A stretch of 64,000 nucleotides of DNA from Klebsormidium nitens. Taxonomy: Eukaryota > Streptophyta > Klebsormidiophyceae > Klebsormidiales > Klebsormidiaceae. The notes beneath the pieces were generated by a model. The model worked only from the letters and a program-made list of their open reading frames with translations, ran no database searches and had not been told where the DNA came from. Location of the stretch: the NCBI GenBank assembly GCA_000708835.1, contig DF237155.1, positions 1 through 64,000 of the forward strand. Direction: 5' to 3'. Below, one piece after another: positions 1 to 10,900 of the stretch; the stretch's first letter is position 1; every line of letters starts with the position of its first letter. The position numbers were made by a program, and so were the translations under genes.

Positions 1-91
1 CTTCAATCGACCTCTTAAGTCCTGATTGATTGCACACCTTTTCATAGCTTCCACCTGTATTTGCTCAACAATTGACGTACCTCCTCTGCAG

Positions 92-814
92 TCCGCTCAC
101 TAGACGCCGACGACTTCCCCCCCATCGAAACCCTCGCGACTGCAAAAACCTCGCTGCCGACAGCGTGTTGGAGAGTTGAGGCAGGGTTGGCATCGAGGGT
201 TACAGAGGTGAGAGGTGCCGACTGGGCAGATACGTGTCTGCGAGGAAGGTGCTTCTGTTGGACTGTGCCCCCTTATCACGTTAGATTGTGGCATCCACTG
301 CGCCTGTACCTGTCAAACCTTGCCAACACGCAATATTCTACTCAATTGTTGTTTCCCTTCTTCAGACGATCAACTACCTGAAAGGGACGTTGCCTACCGA
401 ACTCGACTTGTACCCTGGGAATGTGGAGTTGCTACAAAGCTACTCAACTGATGTTATTCAGGTAAAGTAGCCTCCCCATGGGCGTCTATGCACGTCCACT
501 TGTGAATGGGGACGAGACAGTAGTGATTCTGTTACCTCTTATCTCATGTTGGTGTGATGGGTTCCTGAGAGCAGAGGTTTCGATGTTTGTTGGTTGCTGT
601 TCGTCCAACTGCGAGCAGAGCCTTCAGCTGACGTTGTTTCTTGAATCGGCAGATGTACAAGTCGTTTGCCATCTCTAGTCCGGGCAACACGGCTGACAGT
701 GAGCTCATAGCAGCGAAAGTTGAGCGGAGTTTGGGATCTGATTCGTCAAAAGTTGCGAGTGAAGACAAAGAGTTGCTCATGCTTGTTGTGAACGCCCTCA
801 ATTGTCTTCTGTAG
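92..814 (+). CDS. Unrecognised protein, 3' exons only (partial at window edge)
   Basis: Three exons join in consistent phase: 92-207 (enters with two codon bases after a CTGCAG acceptor, leaves at GAG|gtgaga), 366-461 (CAG|gtaaag) and 653-814 ending in TAG. They encode about 124 residues with no internal stop. The 5' exons lie before the window start or in the first 90 bases. The sequence is soluble and mostly helical-looking, without signal peptide or membrane segment. Short recognisable strings are YLKGTLPTELDLYPGN, DVIQMYKSF, and a C-terminal run of charged and hydrophobic residues ending NALNCLL. I do not recognise the family and assign no function. Splice consensus is good at every junction, so this is a real coding region rather than a chance frame. 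It is convergent with the glycosyltransferase gene at 1927. Confidence 0.6.
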
Positions 815-1926
815 CCACTTGCTTTTACTGTTACATTCAGCAATCGAGGACCGTCCAAAGTTGTCCTGGTTATAGTGTTCAGGTAAATATTTGTTACTTG
901 TGTTTGTGAGCTGAAAGACGTCGCAGCCAAGACCGTCAGCTGTCATGCACTGTGCATTGCCCCTGAAAGCCTCGTTGGGATTTGTGCATGCCAATATTTG
1001 GTTCCAGGCAAAACTACAGTTTCGCTCATGTGCGACGGCGTGAATACGTTGACAAACTTTATAACAAAGCATTTACAAATCAGTCCTTCATACCGGCTTG
1101 TTTGTGAGTCATCCACCTAGAGATGTGGATTGTAGATCCCGTTCAATGCGGATGCGGTCCAAGGCATGTGCAATCATAGCGAGGTTTGAAAACCGGTCGC
1201 CACATGAGCTTTGCTATATTTTCTGTACGTTATGGTATAGCCCCGTTTGCACGCTCAAGTGTCCGATTCCGTTTGCCACGACTGTGGAACTTACCGCCAC
1301 AAGGGGCGTGAGTGTCACATTTGATACTCTGCCAGCGAATCTACGTATCATACAGTGCTTGCGGCCATGCAGAATGCAATGACTCCAACATGTGTCAACA
1401 GCTGTGTAGCGGAGCGAGGTTTGCTGTACAAGGACGGTCTAACCAGAGCAAAAGCCGCGATCACAGTGTTCGCGCACGTACTAGCTAGTGGGCCAGCGCA
1501 CGCAGACATTAGAAAGTCATTGTTGCGAAGAGTGGTGTGAACCTCAGCACGGCAGCTCAAGAGGCCGATAGCCTAGCCACGTTGGCCATGCGCATCTTCA
1601 ATCCAAGAAGCACCTGTCACTTGTAGAGACTGGACAACGATCTTGTGTTTGCGTGCTTGAAGCAAGATATATTGCTGCTTATAGGTCTGCATCTTACATG
1701 GCTGCGTACAAGATCCTACTTCAAACGTTTTTATCCCTGCCTGCTTTGTACGTGACTCTGTGAAGTTGGCAACTGCCTTAGCGGGCTCATAAAGGATTTA
1801 ATTGATCCCTTCATCGTCAAGATTCCTTCCTGCACGGAAGCGATTCAGATTCTGACTCAGAAAGTTTGCAAGATCGCGTGCAAGGAACGCTGCACTGCCG
1901 AATGATCGCATTGATAAGGCCACTTG
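815..1926. other. Intergenic spacer between convergent genes
   Basis: About 1.1 kb between the stop of the partial plus-strand gene and the stop of the minus-strand glycosyltransferase gene. It should hold both 3' UTRs. I see no exon-like frame flanked by splice sites, no RNA gene and no clear repeat. Confidence 0.5.
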
Positions 1927-4900
1927 CTAATGGATTGGAGGAAGGCACGAATGCCTGATCGAGCGCTCCTTTTCAGGATACCTCATTGGAAACGAATCAT
2001 TCCAAGCAAAACCGAGGTACTCAAGTAAAAGGGCACTGTCAGAAGCATCGGCTTCAGGAAAGCCCTGATTTAGAAGAGAGAGTCGTCCTGAGTGTCCATG
2101 TTTTGGGTTCTTAAGGGTACTGAAAGTCACATCCAGACGATTGGTGGAACAAATGAGAATCACATCGTAGAACCCACTCACTGCAACGTGCTCTCCTGCA
2201 GAGTGGATCTAGTGCGGAGATCATAATCCCCACCCTCACCGGCAATCAGGAAGTGGCCGGTCAGGACCAGTGCGCAGGGCCAGCCCGAGTCCGCGAGCTG
2301 CCGCCCGAGCGTGCCCGCACCGTCGCCGTCTGCCGCTGTCAGATGACGAAGGCACGGCAGGTGGCGCCGCGCCGCAAGCACGTAGTGCCGCCCCAGTCGG
2401 TCCGCCGCAACCTGCAGCAGAGCGGACACCAAAATGAGCGGAGTACAGTATGGAAGTAAAGAACAGTGGGTCCAACAAGTCAGTGAAAGGCTCAAGCATT
2501 GTCACGTCAGGAGTGCTTAAGCGGAGCGAGAATTACATGTCTTGTGTCTAACCAAACTGAGATCCTCATCGTGAGCTGCGACCGATTGTGTGCTTACATC
2601 TTGAACGAGCTCCGGCCCACCCACCAGCCAGTATGCCTGCAAAGTCGAACCTTTCAGTCAGGAGCACGAGGGCGTAACAAGGGAGCGCAATTCACCATTC
2701 CATTCGTTCCAATAAGCAAGCAGTCTGAGAAGAAGTCGCAAGTCGGCACAAATGCGAGGCCAGTTACACATTGTCTTGTAAGCTTAGCGTCTCCGTTTTC
2801 ATGAAAAAGCGGACCGGCAGCCATGCAGCTGCCACAGTGCAGAATTGGCACAGTCAGACAAAATGCAAGCTAGTGACCTGGCTATCCACGTCCTGAACCG
2901 GAACAGCTAGCCACCGCGGCCGCACGGCGCTCCCTTCCCCGAGCGCCTGTTCGCGCAACCGGCGAAATGCGGCAGGCTGCGCCCACGCAGCATACGCCCC
3001 TGGGCTCGGCTGCGCGAAAGGATCCATCAGTACTACCAAGTCCGTCAAAGCGGCGTCCAGAGCCACCTCCAGCAACAGCCCCGCCGGACACCCTGTGACG
3101 TCTTTAGGCGTCCGAAGCCAGTTGGACTGCCCCCTCCCAAACGTCTGTTCCCAGTCGAAGTCGTCAATCCCGGCGCCCGGGGGAGTGCTCGTCAGCAATG
3201 ACACGTCCAGTCGGGCCCTTCCCCCGGCCTCTGCCTCCCGGAACAAGTGCCGGAGCGCCGCCAGCTGACCGCTCTTATTAGAAGGCCCCAGGCAGAAGCC
3301 CAGGGACATCACGCCGGGCCACGCGCGCAGCAGCCGCCGCAGGAGCCCCAGCTGGGCCGCCGTCGCGTACGTCACCAGGGTGACGTCATGCGAGTGACGT
3401 GGCAGCCGGCTCCGGAAGTACCCGGTTTTGAACCAGTACTGTGCCCCCGGGGAGCCCTCCGAAGGCTGCTGCATGCAGGCCCGGGGCGGGGCGGGGACCC
3501 GGAAGTCGAGCAGGGCGGCCAACCTGCGGACAACGCTCCCTTCCTCCCGATCCTCCCCTAGTGATTGCATTCCGCCTTCCGCAGCTCTCCGCCATGTGTC
3601 AAAGCGAGCGACCGCCAGCTGGCTGCCAGCTTCGTCCTCGGGCCGCGAGAGCGCGGCAAGCTGTCCGAAGCCGACGTAGTGCACGTCCGCAGGGCCGCTC
3701 TGCGCGATGGACCGACTGAAGGTGGACCACCGGTTGCCCACCAACACCTCGGCGTTCTGGCACACCAGGCGGTCTAAGATAACCGGGGGCAGCCAGCCCG
3801 GCAGCCCGGTGGTTTCCCCCGGGAGCGCTTCGAGGTCGAGCCAGTCGAAGGCGTCGCCGAAGTGCAGGGCGAGCAGGTCCCGGTCGCCCTCGTTCGTTGC
3901 AATGTACAGGCGCTGACCCGGGGGCACCAGTGACGTGGCGTTCAGGAGGGCTGCCAGGTCGGCGAGGCGCGGGTAGCAGTTGCGGTAGGTGAAGGACGCG
4001 AAGAAGGGGATGCCGTAGGGGCCCCCCGGGTCGAGGCGGCGCTGGTCGCGGATCATGGCGCAGTAGCCCGCAAAGTCGCCGCGGCGCAGGTGCAGGCAGG
4101 TGAAGGGGGCCAGGCGGCGCACCGAGGCAGCGACCTAGAGAAATTGAGAAGGTTGCAAAAGCCGAAAAACAAGAGGGATTTCTTCGGGGACAAAGAAAGA
4201 TTGATTGACAATCGACGATCGACTTTGCCATCAGAAACTGACTGAATCGACCAACTGACATCTCAGCGTTGCCAAGCCGTTCCAACACTTCGTTCCCGGA
4301 CAGGCAATGAGCACGTTTCTGCGCAACAAGAGGCACTTCAGTCAGGGTGCTAGCCTCCATAATCATACGATCCAATCGAAACAGGTGCAAGGCCCGTGTT
4401 CCTGACCAGGAGTTACGAAGCAGTATCCATCGGTCGAAAAGTGACCAGGAACCAGTTTCAACAATCTGCTCCCCCCCTCACCTGCTCCACCACCTCGTCC
4501 CTGAACGGCCGGTGCACCCACGCCTGCAGCTGTCGGCGCACGGCATCATAGCGCCGCCCCTCGCCACTGCCGTCCTCGCCTTTCGCTTCCTGCCGCCACG
4601 CAGTGGCGAGAAAGCCGATGTCAAGGGCCAGCACGCGGTGCGCGGAGCAGCCCCCCAGTAGCAGCAGCATGGCGTGCCGGAACATTGCGACTGTCGGTAG
4701 CTCGACCTGCTGCGTCGCGTGACTCAGGAGCCTGTTCGCAGTGAGCCACGCATCGTCCTTCTCGCGCCCGCCGAACCGGTTGGACCAGTCGAAGCGGATC
4801 AGGCTGCGCAGGGGCCGCCCTTTCATCACGCTTTTCATGAAGTCTTTGTGCCGAATCGCCCGTACTTTTTCCCCCTTGTCGACGAGCCCACCCGACTTCT

Positions 4901-6992
4901 CCCCCTGTGCTTGACGTTCTGCTAAAGACGACTGTCGTTCTTGTACGGGAAAGAGCTTTCCAACGTCGAGCAGGCTCTCGACGTCAATGAAGGTTCCGTC
5001 TTTCTGCCGCAAGGGGGCTAAGACCAGCGTCCGGTTGAGAACGGTGGCCAGGGCTGCCATGTCGGCATATGCCAGCAGCTGGTTGCTGAGACCAAACTGG
5101 GGCGAGAAGAACAGAAACCGCTCTTCTTCTGAAGACACCCCTCCCTTGGCCCGCTTCCCTTCCACCCCTTGTGACTCCCGGTGCCCTGCTTGTGTCCAGT
5201 GGTCCAGTATGCACTGACTTGCCCCAGGGTATCCATACAGAGTTTGAGCCAGGGCCTGCCGGGCTGGGTCCCCCGACTGCAGGAGTGGGCGCATGGCCCA
5301 GCCAATTCCGCTGTAGAGCAGGCGCCCGGGGGAGAGCACCAGACGCAGGGAGGCGTCAAAGATGGGCAGCGCCGCAAAGGGAGGCAAGCCGGGCGGCCGC
5401 CCCGAAATCTGCTGACAAGTGCAGAGAGAGTGAGTCACGCCCCAGGATAACGCATCCAATGGCAGGACCACAAAGGACGTAGTTGACCCAAGGCATCGGA
5501 ACCAGGTTGAAAAGTCCATGTGAATGGCTTTTGCTCCCTTAACCTGGACCCTCAAATGCTCCGTGTAGATGTTGTTGCTCACATGCTCGGAGGTCTGGCT
5601 TGCCCTTCAACATCGACATAGTTCGTGTTTCTTGGGCCGGTGATTAGAAGATGACCCATAGCAAGCTTTCTGTATCCGTAATAGGTCCTGGCTGAGTGCT
5701 TACCTGCAACTGCCATTCCCCCTCCTGCAGAGGTGGGTGCAGCGCAAGCATGCCCCGCGCACACATCATCTCAGCTAGGTGGCGCCGCCAGCGCTGGCCC
5801 CCCGTTGGGCTGCCCGGGGCAGGGGGGAACTCAGAGTCCGGAATGATCTGCCAATGGCGGTGATACTCCTGAAACTGGCGCCAAGGGCCAGGGAAGAACG
5901 CACACCCTTCAAAGCAGGGGGCTTGAGCCAAGAAAGGCCCTGGAGGCGGAGCTGAGCCACTGGGGAAGGAGTCCTGCCATGGAATACACCCGCAGCTTGA
6001 GGTCAGAGATAATAGGAATGTTGCCAGGTGCTGATTGCCTCTGGAGGCTTCTTCTAGCTGGAAAAGACTTCCTGTCTACACACTTGCTCCAAAGCTGGAA
6101 TTTGGAAGGGGCCAGCACTGCAAGTAGCTCAAGCGTTCTTCAGCAAGAGAGGTCCAGTTTTGGTGTTGAATGCGCAATCAAGAGGTCCACCACTCACTCT
6201 GCGCAAAGCAGGCCCCAAGTACAGCCCTGCCAGGGCCTGGCCATCAGTGATGGCAGGCCCATATGCCCGCGTTGCTTGCAGCAGCCACAACACATCCCGC
6301 TTCTCAAAGATAACCGCTTCTGTCAGATACAGTGCCACCTCATCGTCCCGGCTGGCAGGCCACGAGAAAGGCAGGGAGTCGACCGCGTCGAATGTGGAGT
6401 CCCTCGCGACCACTTGCAAACTCCCTAAGGGCCATTCTAATTGTCGAGCGAAGCGCTCCAAATCGTTTGGCGACGCTGCAGAAGAATTGTCCACTTCTGT
6501 GCTTCCTAGATCCAAAATGATGCAGAGTGGAGCTCCAAGCACCACGCTCTCGAATGAGGCTCTCAGGGCTGCAAAACTGCTCTTTGCCCCCTCAAGCGTG
6601 TGCCATGAGACAAAGAGGTGCAATGCTGTTTGCGGCGAGGATTCAAGCAATGTGTGCCTCAACCCAGCTGTTTTCAGCTCAACAAAGCTGTCAGCCTGCT
6701 TCCTCCGGTCCCAAATGGCACCAGCAGTCTGAAATTTGGGCAAAGGGATGAAAAGTGCAGAGAACCCCAGAGCTATGATCACCAACAAAGCCCACCACCA
6801 GCATCGGAAGCGCGCCGTCCCTCTTCGATGGGCTTTCAGAGGCCTGCCATATACCTTGCTTCCCTGCATTGATCTCCGCGTTGCCAATGAGGTGGCAAGG
6901 GCGACAGCCAAATCCCCATTGCAAGTTGCATCAATTGGATTTGACGTGGGTGACCATATTGCCATTATTGGTGGTTGAGCCTCCAAAAGCAT
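1927..6992 (-). CDS. Triple glycosyltransferase-like fusion with O-fucosyltransferase core
   Basis: Six exons on the minus strand: 6992-6198, 6030-5704, 5411-4482, 4134-2878, 2411-2240 and 2180-1927. All phases match, giving 1,244 residues. Residues 64-83 form one hydrophobic segment after a basic N terminus, a type II signal anchor typical of Golgi glycosyltransferases. Region 1 (about 120-374) resembles the eukaryotic glycosyltransferase-2-like family (WP-G context, DDE-A-L block, CGCIPW, FFPGPW, YARG-type ending), but its usual acidic EDD site reads LTEAV. Region 2 (about 400-860) is a GDP-fucose protein O-fucosyltransferase fold: FGLSNQLL with LNRTLVLAP (475-508), HLRRGD (about 699), YIATNEGD, and VGNRWSTFS near 814. 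Region 3 (about 935-1244) is GT-A-like, closest by eye to GT49 (LARGE/B4GAT1): VTLVTYAT, LLLEVALDAALTDLVVLMD. Its DxD position reads MDPF. Likely role: glycan addition in the Golgi, with fucosyl transfer the best supported activity. The exon 4 donor (CAG|gtcact) is weak, so the last two exons are slightly less certain. Confidence 0.75.
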
Positions 6993-7049
6993 AGAGAGAC
7001 GATGAGTATAGGTTATAAACTATTTTAGCGCATCTCGTTACATCCAGTT

Positions 7050-7120
7050 GTCGATGTAGTATAATGGTCAGTATCACCGCCTGTCACGCGGTAGATCCGG
7101 GTTCGATCCCCGGCATCGGC
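7050..7120 (+). tRNA. tRNA-Asp (anticodon GUC)
   Basis: A 71-nt cloverleaf. The acceptor stem GTCGATG pairs with CATCGGC (one G-U type pair). The anticodon stem ACCGC/GCGGT closes the loop CTGTCAC, which carries GTC. The T arm CCGGG-TTCGATC-CCCGG matches the B-box consensus, and the D arm contains the A-box-like TAGTATAATGGTCAGTA. There is no intron and no encoded CCA. It lies only 57 bp upstream of the glycosyltransferase start codon on the other strand. Confidence 0.95.
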
Positions 7121-7159
7121 GATGGAGGTGTCAAGCCCTCACCCAAAGCTGAAGATTTC

Positions 7160-7164
7160 TTTTT
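7160..7164 (+). terminator. RNA polymerase III terminator of tRNA-Asp
   Basis: A run of five T on the sense strand about 40 bp past the tRNA 3' end, the usual pol III stop signal. Confidence 0.6.
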
Positions 7165-7995
7165 GTTCTGCTCCCATTTAGGAGCAGCCCTGTCTGTGCA
7201 AGTTGAGCCTCAATTATCACCTACTTTTGATAGCATGTGCTTCGGACCAACCTGAGTCCTTTGTATCTGTGATATATGTAGCTTTAATGCAATCGCGAGG
7301 AAGATGTTTCCATCTTCAGAATCAAAGCCTTGGATGTTCACAGATGTTGTTTAACGTGCAACTACATGAATCAATCGGACTGGCAAGAGTGCACACAACG
7401 AAAGATTCATGCGTGCACACACCGGGATTAAAAGTCAAGTACGAGTGATACCTGAAGCAATACTTCTGCATGCATTGGAACCGTATCTAGACAAATACAC
7501 CATCATAGCACTACTAGCTAGCCACCTCGTGTGCTTGCATTTGAAGGCCCAGTTGCCGGGTTTCAGCTTGACTATGGCAAATCAGATGAACAGTTTGGCA
7601 ACCTGATAATAAGAAGCATGAGCTAGTTTGTGGCCAGACGATTGCAAAGCCCTAGACTGCTCCATGTGCGTATTCAGTGTGGTAAATTCGCGGTCAATTC
7701 TGTGGTCAATTGGCCTCTTGTTGTTAAAACCAACCAAATGATTGAAGATCTGGTTGGCCGAACGTAAAATACCTTCGCCTACATGCGGATTTGCCCAGGA
7801 TAAGAACCAACTCGAAGACCAACTCGGGTTCCCTTTACAGTCCAATTTCGATCTATCAACATGTGTTACGTGATACCAGCAAATGCTCTAGCGCATGGTC
7901 TTCGTTGCTCTGCTAATACTCAATTCCTCAGAAGCATGTGAGTAACTTTGATGAGCTTGCTAGGTCATACGACAGCTTTTCTATCTAACTTTTGG
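7165..7995. other. Intergenic spacer, no gene seen
   Basis: AT-richer sequence between tRNA-Asp and the 3' end of the 2-oxoglutarate dehydrogenase gene. Small open frames here lack splice context and homology. It should include the 3' UTR of the minus-strand gene. Confidence 0.5.
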
Positions 7996-10900
7996 TTAAG
8001 CTAAAGCTTCTTCGATGATCTCTTTAACCTCCAATGTGTGTATGTCGAAGGCCCCTGTTGCTGCCGAGGCGGAGGGTGATCGGCCAATGTACCGAACTTC
8101 ACGGCCAACACTGCTTTTTGACTGCTCCAAATGGTGCCCGCTTTGGGGTTCGGGCAATAGGTCCCGCAAGGCCGTCGCTATTCGTGGCTGGACGTACGTC
8201 CATGCACCACGATTCTTTGGCTCCTCCTGAGAAATCATAGGAAAGGGGATGAAAAGATATGAGAAGAAGCAACTCGACCAAGGGCGACCGCAGGTGAGCT
8301 CCAAGTGTGTGGGGCGCTTGGATCGAGCAAGAATTGGTGCAGCGCTTCATCTTCGATTGCTGGACATCCAATATTTCAGGGACCCGCCCAGCGACGCCGC
8401 TCACTTACGAATCTTCTCTATTCCTGCAAGGAGCCCCTCAACCGAAGTTGGTGACACATGCAAAACAAATCAATGCAGATTGACTCACTTGAACCCAACA
8501 CAACTCGGCGTTCGGATATTGGCTGATCCGCTTGGCCACCCGATCGAAGGGGAAGGGCGCAATCTGCTCCAACCGCAGCAGCGCCACGTCTTTGACGCCG
8601 CGCCCCCGCCGAGCGTGCGCCAGAAGGTAGTACACCTGGGAGGGCGGAAACGGCAGAATTTTTGAGCGGCTTCGAAGCAAGGATGGAGGTTCAAAGCCGA
8701 TGCGAAAGCTGGGGCACTCGATAGGTAAGCAAACAGACTATCTGCAAAAGCTGTAACGCCAGAAAACTCACAGCGGCCTCCGTCGAAGGAGGAGCGCTGC
8801 TTTTCGAGCAGAGTCATCAGAGCCACTTGGTTAAGAGTCCACGTCATTCAAAAACGGCTGTGGGGATCCGATCGTGCCAGTGTGGCAGGTTCGTCGAGTT
8901 TAACACAGTTCTTTAACGACTTTAACAGAGTTCTAAGCGGACTAATTGTTGGCGCGATCGAGTCTAAGATGACTACATTCCGATGTGATGGGGACCTCAT
9001 AGTGTGCGAATAACACGAGCATGTATGCCCGCAAGACTCTGCGAGGCCGTTCGTTGATCAGCGCGCCCACCTTGCCGCTGCACAGAATGACCCTTCTGAC
9101 TTTCTCTTTCGGCATGAAGTCGGGGGCCAGGCCCACGTTGTCCGCTGTGTCGCCGTCCGCAATCAGCCGCCTGCACGTGCCACGTCATCGGGATCACACT
9201 TTCGGGATGTGACCAGAGCAAGCTGCTTCGTAGAGAAAGCGTCTGAGAGCATGCCCCTTGCTAAGTAGTACTGCCGGGTCTCTCCTAAATCTGCGCTCGC
9301 ACTAGTGAACCCAACGGAAACCAAGGGCTGAACATGATAGTGCCTGGACGGCCGCACCTGAAGTAGGCCCCTGTCGCCATGTCCGCGAGACTGGAGGTGC
9401 AGGCCCGGTGGTGGAGCAGGTACTGCAAATCGGTAGACGGGCATCAGCGGGCTGGCGCGACTGAGCATTGACTGTCCGATTCTGTCATTGATTATGCAGC
9501 CCGCAGCAAAGTAACAGGAGAGTCCTCTGGTGCTGCTCAGCGCAGGGCACGAAACGGCGGTGAAAGATGAAGAAGGCCTGCACTCACCTTCGGAGCCATG
9601 CATATGAGCGGTTTCGAAAAATACCGGTTCACCTGCAAAGCAAACGTCTGCTTCAACGATGCGCGATACTACAGTGAGGTGCCCCCTAAAGCCAGGATGC
9701 CGATACTAAATAAGCAGCCCCCTGAACGGCTACACCGAAATACACATCACTGAAGAACCCAAGAACAATGGACTCAATCCTACGGCTTACTTTACGTTCG
9801 GAGCCGTTCACGGGAGGACCTCAATCAGGTCTGCACAGGAGTCATGCTCTCAAACGGATCGGCAGAGCCCAATTGACTTCGCCTCGGGGACTCTCCACGC
9901 AGGGTGGGACTCACCTGGCGCCGCAGCGCATGGAAGATCTGGGAGGGGGTGCTGGCGTTTATAACACACCTGAAAAGAAAATTAACCTCTTTCAGGATTA
10001 GCAAGACTTCTTCGCATTGCCGCAGGTTGCGAAACTGTCCGGCGGCTTGATGATCCGAAGCAGCGCAGTCCTGTGCAGAAGCACGAGGGATTTGGAGCAG
10101 GTATCGCTGCAGTTCGAGAAGGCGGCTCCTCGGAAAAGATTAAAGGTCACAATCGCAAAGGCTCACAAGTTATGATCCTTCTCCGCGTTTCGTCGCAGCC
10201 ACTGCGCCATGACCAGGTTCCAGTCGTCTCTGCAGGGAGGCGAAGAGTGGCCCGTCAGAACGTAAGGGCCCTCCGGATCCTCGACAGCGTCAGACACTTA
10301 GCTTCGTAGAAAAATGTCGCACCAAATTGCTGCAGAAAACGGCAGGGACGTCGCATACAGGACATGTTCCCGGCTCTCGTCAGCTGCTACTGGTGAAAGT
10401 TGCGAGTAAGAAACCAAACAAGCTGCGCCTCACTTGTGCAGTCGGTTGGCCTTTGGGATGTCCAGCTCCTGCATCAGCACCTCCGCCTTCTCGCTGGTCA
10501 CGCCCCGGAACTTCCGCATGAACGCCAGCAGGTCCGCCTGCGTCACGTACCCCCGCCCGCCTGCACCCATGCCCCCAACCCTAAGATTCGCTGGCCCTGC
10601 TTGCCAGGTAACACGCATCTTCATCCTTTTAGGCACAGCGAAAGAGGATACGCGATAGACTTACTACAGCCCAAGGTTGCTTGTTCTTTGCGAAGGGCAT
10701 CCAATTCAGAACAACTGTACCCACTTGTGTCCGCGGCTGCAAAACCAGCTTCCATCTCTGCGCGGTGCGCGGGCCCGAGCCCCGGGAGGTGGTCGGGGTC
10801 GTCGTTGGCCAGCTGCAGGAAGCGCTCCAGGTACCCGCTACTGTGGTCGGGGCCCTGCACCGGGGTCCCAAGCCACGTGAAGCTTTGCAACCAGCGAACC

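Noticed and set aside
3599-4390. 263-residue minus-strand open frame
   Set aside because: It overlaps exon 4 of the glycosyltransferase fusion in another frame. The Pro/Arg-rich composition is typical of an off-frame reading of GC-rich coding DNA.
6160-6732. 190-residue plus-strand open frame
   Set aside because: Antisense to exon 1 of the glycosyltransferase gene, which has the signal anchor and correct donor.
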